DNA of 64,000 nucleotides from Candidatus Puniceispirillum marinum IMCC1322. Its GTDB lineage: Bacteria; Pseudomonadota; Alphaproteobacteria; Puniceispirillales; Puniceispirillaceae. The stretch spans positions 2,641,001 to 2,705,000 of the forward strand of contig NC_014010.1 in the NCBI RefSeq assembly GCF_000024465.1, read 5' to 3'. The translations under genes and the position numbers were made by a program. Of the stretch, positions 35,406 to 43,201 are shown piece after piece. The stretch's first letter is position 1, and each line of letters starts with the position of its first letter. The notes under the pieces were generated by a model, which was not told the DNA's origin, did not search any database, and saw nothing but the letters and a program-made list of their open reading frames with translations.

Positions 35406-35441
35406 GAGGCCGGATAGGAAAGCAAAAACCTATCCGGCCTC
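35406..35441. terminator. Perfect 13-bp hairpin between convergent genes
   Basis: GAGGCCGGATAGG (35406-35418) and CCTATCCGGCCTC (35429-35441) are perfect complements across a 10-base A-rich loop. It sits between the glycerate kinase stop and the convergent aceA stop. Neither strand has a long U-run after it, so it may act as a bidirectional barrier or 3'-end stabiliser rather than a textbook terminator. Confidence 0.6.
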
Positions 35442-35511
35442 AGGCTTCAGGACGGTAATGGTATGACCCGCACTCCCCCAAGCGCAGGCCAGATACCGTG
35501 CCTGAGGGAAG

Positions 35512-36816
35512 CTATTCGGCAGCCTTTTCCTGGTCGCCTGAAAATTGGGCCTCTTCGGTCGAGTCATTAAGCGCAGTGGTTGCAGACTGGCCACCTTTAA
35601 CAGCCACTGAAATCGCGTCAAACCAGCCAGCACCAACTTCGCGCTGATGGCGGGTGGCGGTATAGCCATTCACCTCGGCGTCGAATTCGGCATTCTGTAA
35701 TTCACTATAGGCGGCCATGCCCCGGTCACGATAATCGCGTGCAAGTTCATACATGGCAAAATTCATGGAATGGAAACCAGCCAATGTGATGAACTGATAT
35801 TTATAACCCATCGCGCCAATTTCACGCTGGAAGCGGGCAATGTCTTCAGGCGAAAGGTTTGCCGACCAGTTAAAGCTTGGCGAACAATTATAGGCCAGCA
35901 TCTTGTTCGGGAATTTGGCATGGATGGCATCAGCAAAGCGGCGTGCCTGCTCGATGTTAGGTGTTGATGTTTCCATCCAAATCAGATCGGCATATTCGGC
36001 AAAGGCAAGGCCGCGCACCACACAACGCTCAAAAGCATCTTTCGGATCAAGACAGAAAAAGCCTTCTTCGGTGCGTTCGCCTGTCAGGAACTGATGATCG
36101 CGTTCATCAATATCCGAGGTGATCAGCTTGGCGCTTTCGGCGTCAGTCCGGGCGACAATCAAGGTTGGCACCCCTGCCGTATCAGCGGCCAGACGTGCCG
36201 CATTCAGATTGGCGATGTGCTGTTGTACGGGGATTAGAACCTTGCCGCCCATGTGACCGCATTTCTTTTCAGATGCGAGTTGATCCTCAAAATGCACGCC
36301 GGCCGCACCAGCTTCGATATAGCTTCGGGTCAGTTCAAACGCATTGAGCGCGCCACCGAAGCCGGCTTCGGCATCGGCAATGATCGGGGCAAACCAGTCA
36401 ATATTGTCATCGTTATTTTCCAGCGTCTGAATTTGGTCAGCCCGCTGTAATGTGCGGTTGATCTTGCGCGCTAGCTCAGGGCCTGAATTGGCGGGATAGA
36501 GCGACTGGTCAGGATACATGGCACCAGCCGTATTCGAGTCAGCCGCGACCTGCCATCCGGACAGATAAATCGCTTTCAACCCAGCACGCACCATCTGCAT
36601 CGCTTGGTTGCCGGATAGCGCGCCCAGTGAATGCACATAATCTTCACTATGTAGCAAATTCCATAGCTTGTTCGCGCCATTGCGTGCCAGCGTATGTTCA
36701 GGTTGCACCGAACCCGACAGTTTTTTCACATCCGCCAGACTGTAATCACGCTTGATGCCGTCAAAGCGGCCAGCGTCAGTTTTGGTATGCGTTTCAAATT
36801 CGGTGCGCGCGCTCAT
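35512..36816 (-). CDS. aceA: Isocitrate lyase
   Basis: A 434-residue isocitrate lyase, first enzyme of the glyoxylate shunt (isocitrate to glyoxylate and succinate). The catalytic Cys loop is in [23 protein letters not shown] and WMETSTPN are the metal and substrate blocks, and [12 protein letters not shown] follows. ATG 36816 was chosen because AAAGGA lies 8 bases upstream; an in-frame start at 36843 is atypical. It is divergent from a RamB-type regulator, as in other acetate-using bacteria, so control by acyl-CoA state is likely. Confidence 0.95.
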   Translation of the reverse strand: MSARTEFETHTKTDAGRFDGIKRDYSLADVKKLSGSVQPEHTLARNGANKLWNLLHSEDYVHSLGALSGNQAMQMVRAGLKAIYLSGWQVAADSNTAGAMYPDQSLYPANSGPELARKINRTLQRADQIQTLENNDDNIDWFAPIIADAEAGFGGALNAFELTRSYIEAGAAGVHFEDQLASEKKCGHMGGKVLIPVQQHIANLNAARLAADTAGVPTLIVARTDAESAKLITSDIDERDHQFLTGERTEEGFFCLDPKDAFERCVVRGLAFAEYADLIWMETSTPNIEQARRFADAIHAKFPNKMLAYNCSPSFNWSANLSPEDIARFQREIGAMGYKYQFITLAGFHSMNFAMYELARDYRDRGMAAYSELQNAEFDAEVNGYTATRHQREVGAGWFDAISVAVKGGQSATTALNDSTEEAQFSGDQEKAAE

Positions 36817-36917
36817 AATATATTCCTTTGACCTTTGTGCCACTTAACAAGCGGTCACTATATGTGGTTACGTGATCTTTATTGCTTAGCCTGTAGCCAT
36901 ATGATTTGCGAGGAAAA

Positions 36918-36963
36918 AAGTGCAAAATTGAAAAGTGTAAAATATTTACAATTTCAATTTACA
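36918..36963. promoter_or_regulatory. Repeat-rich control region between aceA and its regulator
   Basis: AAGTGCAAAA (36918) and AAGTGTAAAA (36933) repeat at a 15-bp distance. The second half overlaps a near-perfect palindrome TGTAAA-ATA-TTTACA (36936-36950), and another TTTACA follows at 36958. The GTGCAAA core resembles the TTTGCAAA end of known RamB sites. This is a plausible operator for autoregulation and for aceA control. Confidence 0.5.
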
Positions 36964-37021
36964 AATTAACTTGTTACAATATTATCTTGGTCGATAGCGT
37001 ATGGTAATGTGAGGGCAAAAT

Positions 37022-38482
37022 ATGCAGGAAAAAATTCTGGTTGGGCATAAGTTACGCCGCTTCCGGCAGTCCATTGGTTTGTCGCAAACTGCAATGTCCG
37101 AGGCGCTTGATATCAGCCCGTCATATCTTAACTTGCTGGAACATAACCAGCGGCCTTTGACGGTTACCTTGCTGCTCAAGCTTGGCAATAGTTTTGATAT
37201 TGATCTGAAATCCTTTGCCGAGGATGACAGCCAGTCACTGATTGCCGATATGAGCGAAATATTTACCGATCCATTATTCACCGGTGAAGCGGTATCACGC
37301 CGTGAATTACAGGATCTGATTTCGGCAGCTCCGGGGGCGGCACGTTCGGTCATAAAGTTGTTTCATGCCTATCGCAAAGTACGGGACGAATTGCAATCTT
37401 CGGATCATGTTGCTGGGCGTGAAGCCAGATTAAGCAGTCCGATCGAATTGGTGCGCGATGTTCTGCAAAGCGAAAACAATTATTTTGCTAGCGTCGAGCA
37501 AGCCGCGACCGAAATGCTGGACACAGCAGGTTTGGGTGAATGGGCAAAAGGCAAACCATCACCCAATGCCATGTCATCGCATACAGACAGAATTTATGCC
37601 CAGCTTGTCGATTATGTTGAAAAAACCATGAAGCTTCGTGTCCGGATCATGCCCGCCGAAATTATGGGATCACAGTTGCGCCGCTATGATTTGCATCGCC
37701 GTGAAATCATGCTCAGCGAAGCCTTGCGTCGTCCTCAGCGCCAGTTCCATCTGCTGGTACAAATTGCGCTGCTGACCCAGCAGGATCTTTTTCAACAGAT
37801 GTGTGATCAATATGAATTGCCGGAACCACAAAGCCAGTCTTTATTCCGGGTCACACTGGCTGGTTATTTTGCCGCCGCGGTGATGATGCCCTATAACCCG
37901 TTTCTGGAGTCAGCCAAATCACTACGTTATGACATCGACCTGCTAGGGCGACGCTTTGGATGTAGCTTTGAACAGGTATGCCATCGCCTGACCAGTCTGA
38001 ACGCACCGGCGGCACGCGGGGTTCCCTTTTTCTTCATCCGCGTCGATGATGCAGGTAATATATCCAAGCGTCTTGCCGCTGGCGGTATGCAATTCGCCAA
38101 ATTTGGCGGCACCTGTCCAAAATGGGCGGTGCATAAGGCCTTTCGTACACCCGAGCGGATGCTGTTTCAGCCTGTGGAATTGCCACAAGGGCAGAAATTT
38201 TTCACGATCGCGCGAACGGTGCCTAGCCTGTGGACACCACCACATGAATCAGCACCCGAATTTGCCATTGCGCTGGGATGCGAAATGCACCATGCGCGTG
38301 ATCTTGTCTATGCTGATCATCTTGAAAGTGGAAAAAATCTGCGTCCTGAACCGATTGGCGTTGGTTGTGCAGTTTGTGAACGCATGGAATGCGGCCAACG
38401 TGCGCACCCTCCGATTGGCCATGATTTACAATTTGATGGGCATATGCGGCGTGTCGGCCTGTATGATATCGGCGTGAAATAA
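37022..38482 (+). CDS. RamB/ScfR-type short-chain acyl-CoA responsive regulator
   Basis: A 486-residue XRE-family regulator. Residues 8-62 form the helix-turn-helix (LRRFRQSIGLSQTAMSEAL then SPSYLNLLEHNQRPL). The middle carries an IrrE-like region (QRQFHLLVQIALLTQQ) and the C-terminal third the Cys-rich domain of this family (GGTCPKWAVHKAF, GVGCAVCERMECGQRAHPP). Relatives in actinobacteria and alphaproteobacteria control aceA, aceB or propionate genes. Divergent placement beside aceA supports that target. A poor ribosome site (GTGAGGGCAAAAT) precedes ATG. Confidence 0.88.
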   Translation: MQEKILVGHKLRRFRQSIGLSQTAMSEALDISPSYLNLLEHNQRPLTVTLLLKLGNSFDIDLKSFAEDDSQSLIADMSEIFTDPLFTGEAVSRRELQDLISAAPGAARSVIKLFHAYRKVRDELQSSDHVAGREARLSSPIELVRDVLQSENNYFASVEQAATEMLDTAGLGEWAKGKPSPNAMSSHTDRIYAQLVDYVEKTMKLRVRIMPAEIMGSQLRRYDLHRREIMLSEALRRPQRQFHLLVQIALLTQQDLFQQMCDQYELPEPQSQSLFRVTLAGYFAAAVMMPYNPFLESAKSLRYDIDLLGRRFGCSFEQVCHRLTSLNAPAARGVPFFFIRVDDAGNISKRLAAGGMQFAKFGGTCPKWAVHKAFRTPERMLFQPVELPQGQKFFTIARTVPSLWTPPHESAPEFAIALGCEMHHARDLVYADHLESGKNLRPEPIGVGCAVCERMECGQRAHPPIGHDLQFDGHMRRVGLYDIGVK

Positions 38483-38492
38483 AATTACCTAG

Positions 38493-38511
38493 ATCAGATT
38501 TTTCTGATTTT
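38493..38511 (+). terminator. Short AT-rich hairpin after the regulator gene
   Basis: ATCAGA (38493-38498) pairs with TCTGAT (38503-38508) over a TTTT loop, then TTT. The stem is only 6 bp, so termination strength is uncertain. Confidence 0.4.
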
Positions 38512-38691
38512 GTAATAATGTTACTGATGACGTTTTGCCTTGTTATGACGCAGGTGAAATGGTCTCGGTGGTTTTCAAATATCGTCAGGTCTGGTATCAC
38601 AGTACTAAGATTTCATTTAAAGATGCAGGCCAAGGCATAGCCTGTATGATCATCTTGATTTGAAACAATAAAGCGAACATAGGCAGGTAAT

Positions 38692-40092
38692 ATGGTCAAT
38701 AATCAGGACATGAGTGAACGCAAGGACGATGCTGTTGGTCGCATCGCGTCACTTTATGGCCTGACACCAAAGGTTGAGACGGCGATCAATCAGGCGGTTA
38801 TGGATGATGAGAAGCGCCGTGCACGGACATTGATGGCACCTTTGCACCCGGCAGATCAGGCCGATCTGATCGAAAGATTGCCTTTGGAGGTGGCTGGCAA
38901 GCTGGTACGCATGCTGGGTGATGATCTGGATGCCGAAACGCTGGCGCATCTTGATGAGCAAACCCGCGACGAAATTGTCGATGTGATGGGGATGGCGGCA
39001 CTGGCGCGCCAACTGCCCGATCTGCCCACAGATGATGCGCTGAATATTGTCGAAGAGCTTGAGCAGGACGAACGTGACGATGTGCTGGCGGCTTTACCTG
39101 CTGAAGACCGCATTCTGGTCGAAGAGGGGCTGTCATTCCCCGAAGATTCGGCAGGCCGCCTCATGCAACGTGAAGTGGTAACGGTGCCATCATTCTGGAC
39201 GGTGGGGCAGACCATCGATTTTCTGCGTAATGAAGAACATGATGTGGGGGATTTCTATCTTATCTTTGTCATTGATCCAACCCGTCATGTATTGGGTGAG
39301 GTGCGGTTAAGCACATTATTATGTACCCAGCGTCCGCGCCGCATGTCGGAAATCATGGATGCTGATTTTCGGCTTATTCCGGTCACTATGGATCAGGAAG
39401 AAGTGGCGTCGTTATTCCGCCATTATGGCATGGTCAGCGCTGGCGTGGTTGATGAAGATAACCGTCTTGTCGGCATGGTCACGATTGATGATGTGATTGA
39501 TGTGATTGACGAAGAAGCCGAAGAAGATTTGATGGCGCTGGCGGGTGTTGGCGAGGCCAGTCTGCGCTCTAGTTTGCGTGAAACCATGCAGGGGCGGACA
39601 GGCTGGCTGGCGATTAATCTGATCACTGCGGTCATTGCGTCGATGGTCATTGGCTTGTTTGATGCGACCATTGAACAGCTTGTTGCGCTTGCCGTATTAA
39701 TGCCGATCGTGGCATCGATGGGGGGCAATGCAGGCACCCAAACTGTTACCGTTGCTGTGCGTGCGATTGCGCTTCGCCAGCTTGATAATCTGGCGGCATG
39801 GTCTTTTGTGCGGCGCGAACTACTGGTTTCGTTTCTTAATGGTATTATTTTTGCCAGTCTGGCGTCGGGCTTGTCCTATGTATGGTTTGGTAATGTGGAT
39901 ATTGCCATGGTCATGGCGGTAGCGATGTTTGCCAATTTGATTGTCGCTGGCTTAAGTGGCACGATTGTGCCGCTGGGCTTGTTGCGTTTGGGTGTTGATC
40001 CGGCAGTGGCCTCAAGTGTTTTTATAACCACAATCACGGATGTTGTTGGGTTTTTTGTTTTCCTTGGGCTTGCCGCGCTCTATCTTATTTAA
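38692..40092 (+). CDS. mgtE: Magnesium transporter MgtE
   Basis: A 466-residue Mg2+ channel. Residues 35-135 are the superhelical N domain (MGMAALARQLPDLPTDDALN), about 140-260 hold two CBS domains (AGRLMQREVVTVP, GMVTIDDVIDVIDEEAEED), and five membrane helices follow from residue 300 with the conserved pore block MPIVASMGGNAGTQT. The cytosolic domains sense intracellular Mg2+. Length and layout are normal. A DUF1489 gene follows 44 bp downstream. Confidence 0.93.
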   Translation: MVNNQDMSERKDDAVGRIASLYGLTPKVETAINQAVMDDEKRRARTLMAPLHPADQADLIERLPLEVAGKLVRMLGDDLDAETLAHLDEQTRDEIVDVMGMAALARQLPDLPTDDALNIVEELEQDERDDVLAALPAEDRILVEEGLSFPEDSAGRLMQREVVTVPSFWTVGQTIDFLRNEEHDVGDFYLIFVIDPTRHVLGEVRLSTLLCTQRPRRMSEIMDADFRLIPVTMDQEEVASLFRHYGMVSAGVVDEDNRLVGMVTIDDVIDVIDEEAEEDLMALAGVGEASLRSSLRETMQGRTGWLAINLITAVIASMVIGLFDATIEQLVALAVLMPIVASMGGNAGTQTVTVAVRAIALRQLDNLAAWSFVRRELLVSFLNGIIFASLASGLSYVWFGNVDIAMVMAVAMFANLIVAGLSGTIVPLGLLRLGVDPAVASSVFITTITDVVGFFVFLGLAALYLI

Positions 40093-40136
40093 GGCGCTAT
40101 GCCGCTGGCTCGTTTGTGTGAGAAAGTACGTCCGTA

Positions 40137-40556
40137 ATGCCTGTGCATTTGAAAAAATTATCGGTTGGTTCTGAATCATTCGAGGCGTTGCAGGAATGGC
40201 AGAATAGCCGGATAGCGGCGCAGATGCCGCTTATGCATGTAACCCGAAACCGGCCCCGCCGCGCTGACGAAATTCTGGACGGTGGCTCTATCTACTGGAT
40301 CATCAAGGGTGTGATGTGCGCGCGCCAATCAATCATCGAACTGCGTGAGGTAACGCGCGCTGATGGCCGTCCGGCATGTGGCATTGTCCTTGCCCCCGGT
40401 CTGGTCAAGGTTGCGCCAACGCGGATGCGTATTTTTCAGGGCTGGCGCTATCTCGAGGCCAAGGACGCGCCACATGATGTGCTGGTGAGCGAGGAGGATG
40501 GCGAAGAAATGCCAACATCCATGGTCGCCGAACTACGCGAGCTTGGCTTGCTATAG
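40137..40556 (+). CDS. DUF1489-family protein
   Basis: A 139-residue protein with the alphaproteobacterial DUF1489 pattern: HLKKLSVGSESFEAL, then TRNRPRRADEILDGGSIYWIIKG, and the FQGWRYLEAKDAPHD end. Function is unknown. The family is largely restricted to alphaproteobacteria, which supports the taxonomic reading. It follows mgtE on the same strand. Confidence 0.88.
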   Translation: MPVHLKKLSVGSESFEALQEWQNSRIAAQMPLMHVTRNRPRRADEILDGGSIYWIIKGVMCARQSIIELREVTRADGRPACGIVLAPGLVKVAPTRMRIFQGWRYLEAKDAPHDVLVSEEDGEEMPTSMVAELRELGLL

Positions 40557-40609
40557 GGCGCGAACTTGATTTGCAATAGGGATAGGCTAGAGCGCAGTGG
40601 CGCCCATCG

Positions 40610-40816
40610 TCAGTCTTCTTTTGAAAAGGTCACCGCAAACATCGGTTGACCATCAAATAGAAGCTCACGTTCGGCACCACGCATCAATTCAAAGCGCTGG
40701 GTTGAAATAGGCCCCGCCATACGAAACCCTTGAGATGCCAGTTTGCGCCGATGAAATTCAAGCGCTGCAGCTTCAAAAGTTTCGGCGATGATGGTGATAC
40801 GTTCATCGTCTGACAT
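40610..40816 (-). CDS. Hypothetical small protein (68 aa)
   Basis: A soluble alpha/beta-looking sequence (ITIIAETFEAAALEFHRRKL, FDGQPMFAVTFSKED). AGGG lies upstream of the ATG. It is convergent with the DUF1489 gene. No family is recognised. Confidence 0.6.
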   Translation of the reverse strand: MSDDERITIIAETFEAAALEFHRRKLASQGFRMAGPISTQRFELMRGAERELLFDGQPMFAVTFSKED

Positions 40817-40939
40817 GATATTACCCTATTCGTTTAAAAGTTGTTCGCAGTTGTGAATGTGCACAATGACCCGAATTTAACATGCTGGTCAAGGCCGCAA
40901 AAGATAGATCATGCAGATCGGCCAGATGTTTCAGGCTTA

Positions 40940-41473
40940 TCAGTTTGCCTTGCGCCAATCTTCGGGCATATCGAATGTGCCTGCCCACATGCCGCGGCCA
41001 GCATCGCGTGCTTGTGCCTGAACCGCGATATAATCCTTGGCATAACGTTCATAGGCGACAGCCATGCCTTCTTCGACAAGCGTTCGGCCAAGGTCTTTCT
41101 GATTGGCAAAACATTGCATGACCAGCCGCCCATAACGATCGGTGTCGCGGAGTCTGCATTGCAGATGCGCGGCGGTTTTTACCAATGCGCGCAAGCGGTC
41201 ACGCGCGGTTTCGCCGCAGGGCCATTTTATGCCGGAATCGTGATAGCAGATTTGTTTGATTTCGGGGGCATCAATGCCAAATATACGAATGCGTAACGCA
41301 CCACTGCGCAAAGAGTCACCATCGCTGACACGCGTCACAATTACCGTGCCACTAATGTCAAAGGGGTCATCGGCAGCCATGCTGCTATCTGTGACTGATA
41401 ATCCGGCACCGCAGAACAAAAGTACATATACACAAAGGCCGGATAATCTGCTTAGCATGGTAAATCTGTTCAT
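40940..41473 (-). CDS. Exported thermonuclease (SNase-like)
   Basis: A 177-residue secreted nuclease. A signal segment (LSGLCVYVLLFCGAGLSV) precedes the SNase fold. Catalytic-type residues are in RVSDGDSLRS (Asp), LRIRIFGIDAPE (Arg, Asp, Glu) and CRLRDTDRYGRLV (Arg). Two or three Cys pairs could stabilise it in the periplasm. It would degrade DNA or RNA outside the cytosol, perhaps for nutrient recovery. Confidence 0.85.
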   Translation of the reverse strand: MNRFTMLSRLSGLCVYVLLFCGAGLSVTDSSMAADDPFDISGTVIVTRVSDGDSLRSGALRIRIFGIDAPEIKQICYHDSGIKWPCGETARDRLRALVKTAAHLQCRLRDTDRYGRLVMQCFANQKDLGRTLVEEGMAVAYERYAKDYIAVQAQARDAGRGMWAGTFDMPEDWRKAN

Positions 41474-41655
41474 TACGCTAAGCTAATGTCATTTACCATT
41501 ATGCGCCAATGATTTTGAGGCATATGATACTTTATGCTATTTATGCAGGGTTAGCCCAGTACTCGTATTAAGTCTGATAAAGAGTAACATCATAGTCAGA
41601 TGTGAACACCGCCTTGCTCGCAGCTTAATTGATGTAGAGCCTTGTTATATAGATT

Positions 41656-42948
41656 CTAATTAATATAAGGATTATCTTTCATGGGGTCGTCATCGGTAAA
41701 TCCGTCTTCGTCAGTTGTTATCCATTCGGCTTCCGGATTCAGGCTGGTGGCAACGCCGCTTGATGAGTCAGGTATGGCCACATAAGGCCCCTGTGCGGCG
41801 GCGGGAACCGATGACCGGCTCCGCATACGTACCAGAACGAACAGTGCCAGCAGGAATTGTGACGCGGCAATCGCTGGCATAAAGCTGATGGTGCCTAGAT
41901 ATTCAATAAACATGGCGGCAATAGGCGCCCCAATAACCGCACCAGCGCCATTAATCATAATCAGGCCAGACGCCATCGCCACCATTTGTCGCGGGGTCAG
42001 ATAGTCATTGGCATGCGCAATACAAAGCGAATAAAGCGGGAAATTCGTGCCACCAAAAATCAACATACATATCAATAACAGAGCCAGATCATTAGCATCA
42101 AGCAAGGTGGCAATCAACACACTCAGACCTGATACTATAGCCACGCCAAGAATGACAATACGACGGTCAAAACGATCCGAAAGCCGGCCAACCGGATATT
42201 GCAAAACCAAAGTCCCCAATGTGACCGCTGCCATGAAATAGCCAACTTCGGTGTTGGTCATGCCGATGCTACGGCCATAGATAGGCCCCATACCAAAGAT
42301 CATGGCAGTGGCGGCACCGGTTAATGCCATGCCAACCACCGCCAATGGTGAAATCTGATATAGGCGGCGAAAGCCCAGCCGTTCGGGCGTATCAAATTCG
42401 GGCGCCTTGCCAACCGTAATCAAGATAGGCACAACCGCCATCGAGACCATGACCGACGCCAGCAAAAACAAACCGTAGCCGCCATCCTTGCCAAATGAAA
42501 TCATCACCTGGCCAAGGCTCATGCCGCCCATATTGATGATCATATAGATCGATAATAGCTGGCCGCGAGTTTCATTCGTCGCTTTGTCATTGAGCCAGCT
42601 TTCGCAGACAATATACATACCGGCAAAGCTGAAACCGGTAAGGACGCGCATAACCGCCCATAAAACCGGATCAACAAAAGCGGCATGAATCAGAATCGCC
42701 GATGACGCAATGGCTGACATGGCACCAAACACGCGCACATGACCCACATTACCCAGTATCCGCGGCACCAGAATTGAGCCGATAAAGATACCGACATAAT
42801 AGCCCGCCATGACAAAGCCGGTGGCAATATTGCTGAACGCCGCCTCGCTTGCCCGCGTTCCCAACAGCACGACCTGAAGCCCGTTACCTGCCATAATCAG
42901 AAGCAGGCCGAAAAACAAAGTCCATGACGCGGCGATAGATCGGAACAT
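41656..42948 (-). CDS. MFS transporter (YcaD-like)
   Basis: A 430-residue major facilitator with twelve expected helices. The loop motif between TM2 and TM3 is SILVPRILGNVGHVRVF, and the second-half equivalent is YPVGRLSDRFDRRIVI, a good A-like motif. The run GFSFAGMYIVCESWLNDKAT is characteristic of the YcaD/multidrug-like subgroup. The C-terminal 40 residues are acidic and cytosolic. Substrate unknown. Confidence 0.82.
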   Translation of the reverse strand: MFRSIAASWTLFFGLLLIMAGNGLQVVLLGTRASEAAFSNIATGFVMAGYYVGIFIGSILVPRILGNVGHVRVFGAMSAIASSAILIHAAFVDPVLWAVMRVLTGFSFAGMYIVCESWLNDKATNETRGQLLSIYMIINMGGMSLGQVMISFGKDGGYGLFLLASVMVSMAVVPILITVGKAPEFDTPERLGFRRLYQISPLAVVGMALTGAATAMIFGMGPIYGRSIGMTNTEVGYFMAAVTLGTLVLQYPVGRLSDRFDRRIVILGVAIVSGLSVLIATLLDANDLALLLICMLIFGGTNFPLYSLCIAHANDYLTPRQMVAMASGLIMINGAGAVIGAPIAAMFIEYLGTISFMPAIAASQFLLALFVLVRMRSRSSVPAAAQGPYVAIPDSSSGVATSLNPEAEWITTDEDGFTDDDPMKDNPYIN

Positions 42949-43201
42949 GGCAGATCTTTCACTTGGGTTGCGACGGTACCACTTTAGATTTCACCTAAAT
43001 TGACGCACGTCAAATACAAATTATTACGAAGAAAACCAATCCCGCAAGCGAGGCAGATTTAGCCTTTCTCTTACGTCCGTAAAATGCCTTAAGTCTGTTC
43101 TGATTTCGTTGTTCATATGTCGATTTAGAGACAAAAATACAAAAACAAAAAATAGTTTCAACAAATTGCACATTATAGCCATGTTTGGGTGCACGCAGGC
43201 G

